Assembly (NCBI GenBank): GCA_021292165.1
Contig: CM037880.1
Location: 142,354,564 to 142,418,563 of the forward strand
DNA length: 64,000 nt
Direction of reading: 5' to 3'
Source of the DNA: Shinisaurus crocodilurus
Lineage: Eukaryota > Chordata > Lepidosauria > Squamata > Shinisauridae
The notes beneath the pieces were generated by a model. That model worked only from the letters and a program-made list of their open reading frames with translations. It did not search any database and had not been told where the DNA came from. The translations under genes and the position numbers were made by a program. Positions 54,930 to 64,000 of this stretch are shown one piece after another. Position 1 is the stretch's first letter. Every line of letters begins with the position of its first letter.

Positions 54930-55110
54930 TGGAACACAGGAAGCTGCCTTACTGATCCATCTAGTCCAGTCCTGGCAACATGGACTGGCAGCGGCTCTCC
55001 GGGGATTCAGGCAGGAGCTTCTCCAGCCCTAGCTGGAGATGCCGGGGATTGAAGCCGGGACCTTCTGCATGCAAAGCAGGTGCTCTCCCTCTGAGCCACA
55101 GCCCCTCTCC
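54930..55110 (-). mobile_element. tRNA-headed SINE with L2-type tail, copy 4
   Basis: On the minus strand: GAGAGGGGCTGTGGCTCAGA (A box), GCATGCAGAAGGTCCCGGCT, TCAATCCCCGG (B box), GCCGCTGCCAGTCCATGTTG, GGACTAGATGGATCAGTAAG and a CTTCCTGTGTTCC end. Confidence 0.9.
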
Positions 55111-56623
55111 AGGAATTCCCAGTGTAAGGACCTTCCCCCGAGCACGCGCAGCTGTGGGCGGGGAGAAACTTTGCGGCGTGGGTGAGGGAGTCGAGCTTGA
55201 CCTGTTTACGCAGGTAATTAGCTAGCATGGGGGCGGGGCTGCAGGAGCCAATATTAGGCCCGGCAGCCCCAACCCACACCCTCTTTGTTCTTTGCAGCTC
55301 TCCAGAGGCACTGATCAAGAATTCATCGGCTCAGAAGATCAACACGTGCTCCATGAGGTCAGCTAAGGGATTGAAGCTCCTGCCTGAATCCCCATTTCTT
55401 CTGTGCCAATTCTGCATACGAATGGCAAACTCATTCTCTGAGCATGGATCCTCAAGTGCAGCCCTTCGTTTCCAAGAGGGAGGAATCAGCAGGCTTGCGG
55501 GGAACCCCACGGTTTGCAAAGTACAACATTTCTGTAGGGGGAAAAGGCTAAGGAGGAATCCCCTCCCAAATAGCGCAAGGAAGATGGAGCATACTCAGGG
55601 TGCATGGAACGTTGACTGTTGGGTGGGAGGGACTAAAACTGGGTGGTGGTGGAATGACGTATCTGGGACAATAGTATGGCTGGGAGATGGCATGGCTGGC
55701 TGAACAGGAGCACTCCACACTGCAACACTTTGTTGCAGGCACCACTTGTCCTGGTATATTTTCCAACGGCATAGTCATTCTCTTGTCACATTTTGTGCTT
55801 GTTATGCACCTATATGTAGCACCTATGTGCCTGGGCTGGTCTTGAAGCCTTCGTTTCCTGTATTATCCCACAGCGCAATAATGATTAGATAGAGATAAAC
55901 ATCCAAGTAATCAAAAAGAAAAACCATACACCACCCACTCACACAGATTTCTCACAGTTGGCCCTGGATATGACTCACTAGATCTGTATTAAGCACAGTG
56001 GGTGGGTACTCTTAATTTCTGTATTTCTATTGTTTAAGTGTGTGTTTTTATGGGTACTTGCTAATACTGATTTTGGCTATAGGCCTCAAGCCATTTACTC
56101 CAGAGTAGGCCTGTGGCTGTGAACTAGATTTACATCTAAGCATGTGCTCAGAAGACTCCAGTCATATTTTGGCAAAATGCTGAATAAAAAAACTTGGGCC
56201 TCTGACACGGATTGCAGAAGCTGTGCTGCCTCACCTGATGATCTTGGAACAAAGGCGGAAATCACTGGAGAGATGATTTCCCGTTTGCTAAGCGAAGCAG
56301 TAGGAAGAAGTGAATAGCCTGGGCACGTACCGTCCACAGCCGTCAAAATATCTGAATTTATATCCATGCCTGTGTTGCATCTCCATGTATAAAGATCTAC
56401 TCTTAAATGGGAGTCAGTTTATAGACTTTTAAAAAATTACAATTTAAAAAAAACGAAGAAGAAAAGGATTAGCAGTATGTACAGATACCAAACGTTTGAA
56501 TTGCTTTAGCTCTGGTGCTTTGCTGTGGGTGGCCAATTTGATGTGGGTGAGCTATTTCAAGCTGTATCCAACCAAAATCGATGGTTGGGCAGGTCCTCCT
56601 GCCACACGAGGGGGCTATCATTA
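55111..56623. other. Intergenic sequence, nothing recognised
   Basis: 55130-55300 is somewhat GC-rich with a few CpGs. The 158-codon frame at 55227-55703 resembles no protein I know and lacks any coding support. No repeat family was identified. Confidence 0.45.
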
Positions 56624-56761
56624 GGGGAAAGGCTGTAGCTCCGTGGTAGAGTGCATGCTTTGCACACAAAGGCCCCAGGTTCAATCCTTGATATCTCCAC
56701 ATAGGGCTAGGAAAGACCCCTGCCTGAAACTTTGGAGAGCGGCTTGCCTGGTCCCAGTCAT
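56624..56761 (+). mobile_element. tRNA-headed SINE, 5' part
   Basis: GGCTGTAGCTCCGTGGTAGA (A box), CATGCTTTGCACACAAAGGC, AGGTTCAATCCTTG (B box), TGCCTGAAACTTTGGAGAGC. It breaks off where the next hAT fragment begins. Confidence 0.88.
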
Positions 56762-56768
56762 GTTAGGT

Positions 56769-56829
56769 CAGGGACACTGAATCTCTTTCAGCCTAAGGGT
56801 CAAATTCCATTTTGGAAAAGCTCGGGGGG
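56769..56829. mobile_element. hAT MITE left-end fragment
   Basis: CAGGGACACTGAATCTCTTT, CAGCCTAAGGGTC and ATTCCATTTTGGAAAAGCTC match the left end of the element at 29578-29924. Confidence 0.75.
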
Positions 56830-57234
56830 GGGGCAATAACATAAACATTAGAATGTACTAATCAGCTAAGGGTGCAGTCCAACTGAGATGCCCGTAAGCC
56901 TCCAAACTCAGAGGATTATGGGCATCCTATGCAGAGTGGGAGGAGTGGCTGAAGCAATCTTCGCCTTCCCACTCCTCCCACTCTGCATTTCTGCTATGGG
57001 CTATCTAGCTGGAGCTTCGGGGGGGGGGGGAAGAGGCTGCAGAGGACACAGGATATGTTGTGCCCTGGCCTCTGCAGGCTCCTCCTCTCCCTGCCCCCTG
57101 GAAAAACCCCGTTAAGCCCTCTCCGAGGTCAAGTTCCCAACCTCGGAAAGGCAGCCAGCACGGTTCTTTCCACGTCGGCTGCAAGGGGGGCTGGTTAGGG
57201 GGTTCTCCAACCTCAGATCTGGGAAAACGAAAGT
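56830..57234. other. GC-moderate intergenic sequence
   Basis: A palindrome-like pair (GCAGAGTGGGAGGAGTGG and CCACTCCTCCCACTCTGC) at 56931-56986 and poly-G runs. No gene was recognised. Confidence 0.5.
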
Positions 57235-57427
57235 ACCATATGGCCCAATAGATGCTGCCATGGGGCCATAGGATTGCTCCCTAAGAGCCTGAACAAATAA
57301 AAATGCTTGGCCTTGCGCCTAAAACTTAGCAGAGCAGATGCAAGGTGAGTAGCCCTGAGGACAGCATTCCAGAGTTTGGGTGCTACCACTGAGTATGCCC
57401 TTTCCCTGGTCACTGCCTATCTAACCT
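57235..57427 (-). mobile_element. LINE C-terminal fragment
   Basis: The minus-strand frame reads RERAYSVVAPKLWNAVLRAT and SALLSFRRKAKHFYLFRLLG, the conserved C-terminal box of these LINEs. It is joined directly, tail-outward, to the CR1 fragment that follows. Confidence 0.8.
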
Positions 57428-57757
57428 TCAGTACTTGAAGGGTTGTCACACAGAGGAGGGCCAGGATCTCTTCTCGATCATCCCAGTTTGCAGGACATGG
57501 TTTAATGGGCTCAAGTTACAGGAACCCAGATTCCACCTAAACATCAGGAAAAATTTCCTGACTGTTAGAGTAGTAAGACAATGGAACCAATTACCTAGGG
57601 AGGAGGTGAGCTCTCCCACTCTGGAGGCATTCAAGGTGAAGCTGGACAGCCATCTGGCAGGGATGCTTTGACCAGGATTCCTGCAGTTGAGCATGGGGTT
57701 GGACTCAATGGCCTTGTAGGCCCCTTCCAACTCTACTTTTCTATGATTCTATGAACC
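57428..57757 (+). mobile_element. CR1 LINE 3' end
   Basis: The frame 57435-57671 encodes the CR1 C-terminus ([20 protein letters not shown] ... NQLPREEVSSPTLEAFKVKL) up to its natural stop. The CR1 3' UTR and the TTCTATGATTCTATGAA end follow. Confidence 0.92.
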
Positions 57758-57992
57758 TCTGACAACTGGAGCAGAGAAGGGCCTCTAAGAATGATCTTAA
57801 CAACCAGGCAGGCAGGTACATGGCTAGGGAGTCCCAGTTTAGCCCTTAATCAGGCCTGCTTAGGAAGTCGCCTTATACCAGGTCACAATGTTTTGTTCCA
57901 TCTAGCCAAGTAGTGTCTAATCAGTCTCAGGCTGAGGTCTTTCACATTACCTATTCACTGATCCTTTTTAACTGGACATTGCTAGGGACTAA

Positions 57993-59025
57993 GAGCTTTT
58001 CTACACGAGGCATTTATTGTGTGCTCATCATTCCCTACTCACAGTTGTTTACAGGTTCTTTAGATGACGACATGACCTTCCAGTTTCGCTTCTGTGTCTA
58101 AAGAACACTTTTGGTGAGTTTTTTTTTAGAACTAGGAAAATGTGGTATTATTTCTGAAAGTGAAAGACAATGCTTTCTTCACGTGTGTATTTGTGCTATT
58201 CCACTATACCACAGTGCCACCTAGCAGGGCCGGATTAACATAGGGGCGATTGGAGCGGCCGCTCCAGGCCCATAACAGACAATAGGCCCACAATATAGGG
58301 ACACGCGGCACGATTTGAGTTAGCTCTGATCGTTATCATTCAGCATAATTAATGATTTTTTCAAGATTAGAAAGGTGTTCTAAGCACATCTGCATTACAG
58401 GCTTGAGGCAAGACCTAGCAAGAACTGTTGTTCTCAAATTAGCATTTCAGTAGGTTTTTGCATTTCAATCACTGTTACTACATTTCTTTGAAGCACATGG
58501 GGGCTTGCTAGGGTCTGTAATATTCAGATTTAGAAGGGACCTCTCTCTCCAGCCTCGAGCAAAAGATCTTTCTGATTCGCAGCTCAATTGTTCAAATGCT
58601 AGTTTAACAAAAAAACGAAAACGAAACAAAGCAACAAGAACAACACAATTATTCTTGGTCAAGCAAAGCTTCCTGGCTTTTTGTTGTGGCTGCTTTTTCT
58701 TTTTTAATAAATAAATTTGGGGGAAATTGGGAAGACCCTTACTGATGAGCTGCAGGAGTTTTTGAGTTTTGGCACTTTAATGGTAATTAAAATATTTAAT
58801 TTGTTTTAATATAAAATTGCGTCTTCATTTTATTTATTTCCATAAAAAGGCCCACCAAAATCCTCAGCACCAGGCCCATAATGCTCTTAATCCGGCCCTG
58901 CCACCTAGAGGTTATGTAGTGGAAAAGCAGGAAAGGAAACACTCTTCATGTTGTGCTTGGATTTCATTTCTGCAACGAAACAGAAAATAGATGCAGTACA
59001 TTAACAGCCTTGTGTAGAAAAGCCC
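57993..59025. mobile_element. PIF/Harbinger-like MITE, 3-bp TSD TAA
   Basis: GAGCTTTTCTACACGAGGC at the left and GCCTTGTGTAGAAAAGCCC at the right are near-perfect inverted ends, flanked by TAA (57990-57992) and TAA (59026-59028). A TAA trinucleotide duplication is the PIF/Harbinger signature. Without the nested hAT at 58225-58900 it is about 350 bp. It has no coding capacity. It interrupts a SINE. Confidence 0.8.
58225..58900. mobile_element. hAT element, 676 bp, perfect 8-bp TSD CCACCTAG
   Basis: CAGGGCCGGATTAACATAGG at the left and GCTCTTAATCCGGCCCTG at the right are inverted. CCACCTAG is at 58217-58224 and 58901-58908. The interior includes AT-rich sequence, and the minus-strand frame at 58465-58662 contains SCESERSFARG, loosely like the ERSFS box of the hAT dimerisation domain; this may be a transposase relic or chance. 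It sits inside the Harbinger-like MITE. Confidence 0.9.
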
Positions 59026-59089
59026 TAAATCTGGGGGTTTCTGTATGCAAAACATGTGGTCTGTCCCAAACTATGGGCCCTTCCCCATT

Positions 59090-59399
59090 TGTCATGTGTT
59101 GCATATTGGCAATCATGTTTACTCAGGGAAGGCCTACTACATATGCCTTTCCACATGGGAACAATCTCCCTCCTGAGGTATTTCAGGTCTCAGCACTGGC
59201 ATAAGGCATTTATTTGAAACTTGTCTTTTCAGTTCAACTTTCCCCCAGCCATGAGCTGTTTGGAACTCTCTCTAATATTCTGCTGTGTTGTTAGTGGATT
59301 GTTGTTTTATGGAGTTGTTGTAAACCTGCTTCAGCGTTGCTTCGAGGTTTGTGCAAATGAGAAGGGATATAGAAATATTTGTAATAAATAAATAAATGT
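59090..59399 (+). mobile_element. LINE 3' end
   Basis: A short remnant frame (NNLPPEVFQVSALA) and the 3' UTR GTTGTTGTAAACCTGCTTCA ... AGAAGGGATATAGAAATATT with an (AAAT)n tail match the general pattern of the LINE 3' ends in this window. Confidence 0.6.
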
Positions 59400-59645
59400 A
59401 GGAGCTTTGGCATGCAGAGTGCTTTACAACCCATCTTTATTTTGGTTCATAGTGCATAGAGGTGATCAAACGCAGCTGCTTGCCTGTCCTGTAGGGAAAA
59501 AGGAAGGGGTTGAGGGGGAGATCTTGAAAAGACAGGCCATCAGCAAAGTCACTCCACATGGTGACAGGCTGCTATTGAACTTTAATTATGTCTGTGATCA
59601 CTCAGGAGAGTTGAATTCATGGTCTGAATCACATCCCAATGCACA

Positions 59646-60854
59646 ATTCGTGCATTTCCTTTTGTTTATTTAAAATAATTTCATGTGAGTGGCTTTGACA
59701 TGGGGATTAAAAACACACACGTTTTATTGGGCATGTAGGGAAAGATTAATAGAACATTTGCTGCAGTTTTAATGAAGCTGCATCACAGATTTAACCACGT
59801 GCTCCACCCTGTTTAGTTCTCTGCTGCTAATTGCTTTGGCATACAAGTTCTTGCACTGAATTTATGTTCATAGACATATAGTTTATCACATATTTTTTTT
59901 AAAAAAGAAAGCAGGACATATCTACTGTGTAAAATATAACTGAGACTACTAGCACAACATATGAATATCTACTAAGAAGCAAGTCTTATTTAATTCAGTG
60001 GGACATACTCCCAAGTACGTGTGTAGAGGATTGTAGTCTACATCTCTGATCAATGCCGGTCTCCTAACCACTTAAGAAAATTTACCATATAATCTGTTTT
60101 ACTCTGTTTGAATCCCTGTTATTTTATTATATTCAATTGCCACTTCACACTCAAAATTCTCATTTAGAATTGATTTCATTCTTCTTTCTGGTGTTGTTCA
60201 ATATTTATTTTACATGCAAAACAAATATTCTGAGTGTCTGTGCATTGCCTGGGAAACCAGTTCAAAACCTAAAGTAGTATGGAATGCTAAGGGACTCTCA
60301 CTCAGGGGCAGTATTTCAGATTTCAGTCGGGCTGGGGGCAAACAGTTTCCAGTGGTGGGGGAAGACAAGTTTCATATCAAGGCTCAAAAGACATCCTGTG
60401 GATATATATTTAAGGTGGGCATAGCAAACCTACTGCCCGATGCAGCACACCACAATATTGGAGCATCCACAGCCCTCCTATGCTCATGCTGGCAGGGTGG
60501 AGGTGAGGGAGAAGTTCTCTTCCCTCCCTCCCTGTTCCAGTTTTTACAAAATCTATTTCTTCCCCATTGCTTCAGGGCTGGCATTAATTCTCACCAGTGT
60601 TGGTGGGAGGTGTTTGGGGACTAGGAGGAGGGCTTTCGATCCTGTGGATCCAAGCCCTCTCTCCTGGTTCGGCCATGCCATGCCCCAGATCCACCACCTT
60701 TTTACCTATTCCAACATTATAGCTCCGTTCCCAGGTACGGTAGTGATGCAGAGGTTTCTGTAGGGGCTGGGAGCGGGGTTCGAGGTTGGATCGAGGAGGG
60801 GGGGGGATCTGAATGATCTATGGATCCTATGACAATCCTACGGCCTCCCAGGGG
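59646..60854 (+). repeat. Left arm of a 1.2-kb inverted repeat
   Basis: The arm starts ATTCGTGCATTTCCTTTTGT and ends ACGGCCTCCCAGGGG. It is matched in reverse complement by 62369-63580 with only scattered differences over 1.2 kb, by eye about 99% identity. The arm contains a short palindromic repeat near 59980-60045 and unrecognised sequence with a 136-codon frame (60214-60624). That frame is preserved in both arms simply because the arms are recent copies; it matches no family I know. Confidence 0.95.
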
Positions 60855-62030
60855 ACCATCTTCTGGAGCCAACCATCCAAGTAGGAGCAGAACCACTGCA
60901 ATACAGTACCCCCCACTCCCAACTCAGACAGCCACCCCAGAAGGATAACATGTTTGATGGTATCAAAAGCTGCTGAGAGATCCAGGAGTATCAACAGGGT
61001 CACACTCCCCGTCTCTCTCCTCACATAGGTCATCATACAGGGCGACCAAAGCTGTTTCCGTGCCAAAACCAGGCCTGAACCCCAACTGAAATGGGTCCAG
61101 ATAATCAGTCTCATCCAAGAGCATCTAGAGCTGGTTGGCAACCACCCGCTCAAGGACCTTGCCCAGAAGAGGGACATTTGCCACCGGCCTAAAATTATTG
61201 AGATTTTGTGGGTCCAGAGAGGGTTTCTTCAGGAGTGGTCTCACCACTGCCTATTTTAGGAGGCCCGGACCCACTCCCTCTTGCAAGGAGGCATTTATCA
61301 CCTCCCTGGCCCAGCCAGCTGTTTCCTCCCTGCCAGTTTTTATAAGCCAAGAGGGTCAAGGATCCAATAAGGAAGCAGTTGCAGAAACCTGTCCAAGCAC
61401 CTTGTCAATGTCCTCGAGATTTAGCAACTGAAACTCATCCAAGAAAACTGGATAAGGCTGTGCTCTGGATACTTCACCCGATTCACCTCCTGTAACACCG
61501 GAGTCTAAGTCCCGGCAGATGCAAGAGATTTTTTCCTGGAAGTGCCTAGCAAATGTATTACAGCGGGCCTCAGATGGATTGACAGTGTGTTTAGGGCCAG
61601 CATGTAATAGGCCCCAGACGACTCTGAAAAGCTCCGCTAGGTTACACATAGAGGATTCAATAAAGGCAGCAAGATGTTGTTTCTTTGCCAACCTCACTAT
61701 CCCTGAATATACATGACCATAGGCACACACCTATGTTTGACTGCATCCACTATGAGTTTTTCTCCAGCTGCACTCAAGTCAAGCACTCATCTCCTATTTT
61801 GCTTCATCACTCTCAGCTCCGGAGTATACCATGGGGCAGTACAAGCTCTACTCTGGAGAGGGCACTCAGGAGCAATTGTGTCAACCACCCAGGTCATTCA
61901 TTTCTGCATTCCACACGTCAACCAGGGTTTCAAGAGAGAGCCAGCCATATCAGTCAGAAACCTCCGCAGAGCCCTTTGGAAACCATCTGGATGGATCCAT
62001 TAGCCTCCTGGGGCAGACAATCTCAATAGA
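60855..62030 (-). mobile_element. LINE body (pre-RT and RT motif A), minus strand
   Basis: The minus-strand frames encode a pre-RT region at 61730-61356 (SSMCNLAELFRVVWGLL, ARCNTFARHFQEKISCIC) and [20 protein letters not shown] (RT motif A), [20 protein letters not shown] at 61000-60860. It stops at the inner edge of the left arm, just before where motif B should begin. The next LINE segment (PWTLQYGVPRG onward) is found on the plus strand at 63611. Confidence 0.85.
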
Positions 62031-62032
62031 CC

Positions 62033-62085
62033 GGGTGACCGGCCAGATGGGCGATTAACAAATATAATAAATAAATAAATAGATA
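62033..62085 (+). mobile_element. LINE 3' tail fragment
   Basis: CCGGCCAGATGGGCGATTAA followed by CAAATATAATAAATAAATAA is the 3' terminus of the family at 10.8 and 45.1 kb, in the orientation opposite to the adjoining LINE body. Confidence 0.85.
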
Positions 62086-62368
62086 GATCTCCCACCCTTG
62101 CAGAACCCTTATGGTTCTCTATCTTTAAACCAGACTTGGACTGAATAGCCCTTCAAATAGAGGATGCTTTCAAACAGAAGACTGCCCTCTGTAAAGTAGG
62201 ACACATGCCCACCCTAGCATAGTCCTTTAGTTTAAAAGCAGGAGGGAATAATCGTGTTGTAGTTATTGTGAGGTATAAACAACGTAACCATGAAAAATGC
62301 TCTTACTTTGGAAAAAGGAAAAAGAAAAAACACTCTTTTTTTAGCAATATAAGGTTGCAATCATATAG
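62086..62368. other. Unrecognised part of the inverted-repeat spacer
   Basis: No feature was recognised. The last bases (GGTTGCAATCATATAGCC) lead into the right arm. Confidence 0.5.
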
Positions 62369-63580
62369 CCCCTGGGAGGCCATAGGATTGTCATAGGATC
62401 CATAGATCATTCAGATCCCCCCCCTCCTCGATCCAACCTCGAACCCTGCTCCCAGCCCCTACAGAAACCTCTGCATCACTACCGTACCTGGGAATGGAGC
62501 TATAATGTTGGAATAGGTAAAAAGGTGGTGGATCTGGGGCATGGCATGGCCGAACCAGGAGAGAGGGCTTGGATCCACAGGATCGAAAGCCCTCCTCCTA
62601 GTCCCCAAACACCTCCCACCAACACTGGTGAGAATTAATGCCAGCCCTGAAGCAATGGGGAAGAAATAGATTTTGTAAAAACTGGAACAGGGAGGGAGGG
62701 AAGAGAACTTCTCCCTCACCTCCACCCTGCCAGCATGAGCATAGGAGGGCTGTGGATGCTCCAATATTGTGGTGTGCTGCATCGGGCAGTAGGTTTGCTC
62801 TGCCCACCTTAAATATATATCCACAGGATGTCTTTTGAGCCTTGATATGAAACTTGTCTTCCCCCACCACTGGAAACTGTTTGCCCCCAGCCCGACTGAA
62901 ATCTGAAATACTGCCCCTGAGTGAGAGTCCCTTAGCATTCCATACTACTTTAGGTTTTGAACTGGTTTCCCAGGCAATGCACAGACACTCAGAATATTTG
63001 TTTTGCATGTAAAATAAATATTGAACAACACCAGAAAGAAGAATGAAATCAATTCTAAATGAGAATTTTGAGTGTGAAGTGGCAATTGAATATAATAAAA
63101 TAACAGGGATTCAAACAGAGTAAAACAGATTATATGGTAAATTTTCTTAAGTGGTTAGGAGACCGGCATTGAATCTCAGAGATGTAGACTACAATCCTCT
63201 ACACACGTACTTGGGAGTATGTCCCACTGAATTAAATAAGACTTGCTTCTTAGTAGATATTCATATGTTGTGCTAGTAGTCTCAGTTATATTTTACACAG
63301 TAGATATGTCCTGCTTTCTTTTTTAAAAAAAAATATGTGATAAACTATATGTCTATGAACATAAATTCAGTGCAAGAACTTGTATGCCAAAGCAATTAGC
63401 AGCAGAGAACTAAACAGGGTGGAGCACGTGGTTAAATCTGTGATGCAGCTTCATTAAAACTGTAGCAAATGTTCTATTAATCTTTCCCTACATGCCCAAT
63501 AAAACGTGTGTGTTTTTAATCCCCATGTCAAAGCCACTCACATGAAATTATTTTAAATAAACAAAAGGAAATGCACGAAT
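62369..63580 (-). repeat. Right arm of the 1.2-kb inverted repeat
   Basis: It is the reverse complement of 59646-60854. Visible differences include GCAGAGCAAACC against GCATAGCAAACC, TTGCTACAG against TTGCTGCAG, and a 3-bp indel in CTCTGAGATTCAATG against CTCTGATCAATG. The outer end stops exactly at the complement of ATTCGTGC. Confidence 0.95.
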
Positions 63581-63610
63581 GCAGTGAATAGGTAATGTGA
63601 AAGACCCCAT
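63581..63610 (+). mobile_element. Short SINE fragment at the right junction
   Basis: CAGTGAATAGGTAATGTGAAAGAC is the reverse complement of 57938-57961, the CACATTACCTATTCACTG part of the SINE there. A 24-bp identity at a rearrangement edge suggests either a remnant of another SINE of the same subfamily or filler copied from 5.6 kb away. Confidence 0.6.
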
Positions 63611-64000
63611 GGACTCTCCAGTATGGGGTTCCACGGGGGTTGGTTTTGTCCCCCACGCTAGTCAACATCTACACAAAACTGTGGAGTGCAGTCATCCAGA
63701 GTTTTGGAATCCACTATCATCAGTATGATGATGACATGCAGGCGCAGCTCTATTTTTCCTTTTCATCTTCACCAGGTGAGATGTGCTAGATTGGTGCCTG
63801 GCTGTTACAATGGACTGGATGAGGGCTAATAAACTGAAACTCAATCCAGACAAGACTGAGATGCTGTTAGTGGGTGGTTCTTCTGACTGGATAGAGGGTG
63901 CTCAACCTGTTCTGGATGGGGGTTGCACTCCCCCTGAGGGAGCAGGTTCGTAGCTTGGGGGTTCTCCTTGAGCCATCTTTGTCACTTGAGGCTCAGGTGG
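63611..64000 (+). mobile_element. LINE RT segment (motifs B and C), runs off the window
   Basis: It encodes PWTLQYGVPRG (motif B region), HQYDDDMQAQLY (motif C with YDDD in place of YADD), then CLAVTMDWMRANKLKLNPDK and TEMLLVGGSSDW. It is the sequence expected to follow directly after the minus-strand LINE body at 60855-62030. Frameshifts are present, and the 3' end lies beyond 64000. Confidence 0.88.

Larger units (their letters stand above)
57843..59085 (-). mobile_element. tRNA-headed SINE with L2-type tail, split by a nested insertion
   Basis: The SINE's 3' part lies at 57843-57989 (AAGTCGCCTTATACCAGGTC, GTTCCATCTAGCCAAG, GAGGTCTTTCACATTACCTA, CTGATCCTTTTTAACTGG), and its tRNA-like head at 59026-59085 (minus: GGGGAAGGGCCCATAGTTTG, GCATACAGAAACCCCCAG). 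Joining the two pieces across 57993-59025 restores the expected order. Confidence 0.85.

Noticed and set aside
54442..55052. Overlapping frames of 92-173 codons with histidine/threonine runs
   Set aside because: The runs come from the CA/GC alternating tract, and the longest frame continues into a SINE.
60214..60624. 136-codon frame preserved in both arms of the inverted repeat
   Set aside because: Preservation is explained by the recent duplication of the arm. There is no family resemblance and no start-site or splice support.
1..64000. CRISPR array, operon or prokaryotic system
   Set aside because: No spaced direct repeats of that kind, no compact adjacent genes and no ribosome-binding sites. 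All features point to vertebrate nuclear DNA.
7021..64000. Exons of NFATC1 or another neighbour of CTDP1
   Set aside because: No minus- or plus-strand frame resembles NFATC1, KCNG2 or other genes known from this neighbourhood. The interval looks intergenic, though untranslated or non-coding exons cannot be excluded by eye.

Overview
The window is vertebrate nuclear DNA, very probably from a squamate reptile (lizard or snake). The reasons are the combination of Sauria-type SINEs with their Bov-B-like tail, SINEs built on a 5S rRNA head, CR1 and L2-like LINEs, a squamate-style L1, and many short hAT foldback elements. Species cannot be named from the sequence alone.

Only one host protein-coding segment can be supported: exon 1 of CTDP1 (FCP1, the RNA polymerase II CTD phosphatase), on the minus strand at 6122-6420. 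It has a GTAAGG splice donor, a strong Kozak context and a CpG island of about 1 kb. Positions 1-6121 are therefore the start of CTDP1 intron 1. The bases just above 6420 are the promoter, with sites resembling RFX (X-box), NRF1 and ZNF143 motifs. Everything from about 7 kb to 64 kb is upstream of CTDP1. In human and other tetrapods this is the NFATC1-CTDP1 interval, and no further host exon was recognised here.

The intergenic part is a dense record of transposition. From left to right: a long CR1 copy in intron 1 (0.36-2.74 kb); clustered hAT foldbacks (4.5-5.5 kb); an L1-derived retroposon with a perfect 17-bp target duplication that itself contains a 1.8-kb GC-rich hAT element (13.9-17.7 kb); foldback elements rich in hairpins (19.2-19.7 and 24.3-25.4 kb); several hAT elements with 8-bp target duplications (20.6, 22.7, 27.6, 29.6 kb); a CR1 copy split by a 5S-headed SINE (32.3-33.3 kb); an L1 3' end split by a Sauria SINE (35.4-36.7 kb); an L2-like LINE split by another LINE 3' end (43.5-46.3 kb); a 371-bp foldback (53.2-53.6 kb); a three-level nest of SINE, PIF/Harbinger-like element and hAT (57.8-59.1 kb); and a 1.2-kb, nearly identical inverted repeat around a scrambled LINE (59.6-63.6 kb).

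No new enzymatic system was found. The observations most worth following are structural: the 3.9-kb inverted repeat and its broken LINE, a 119-bp segment copied into the centre of a small palindrome, two hAT elements sharing one target site, and a family of chimeric SINEs with a 5S head and a CR1 tail. All LINE reading frames are broken, so none is expected to be active.
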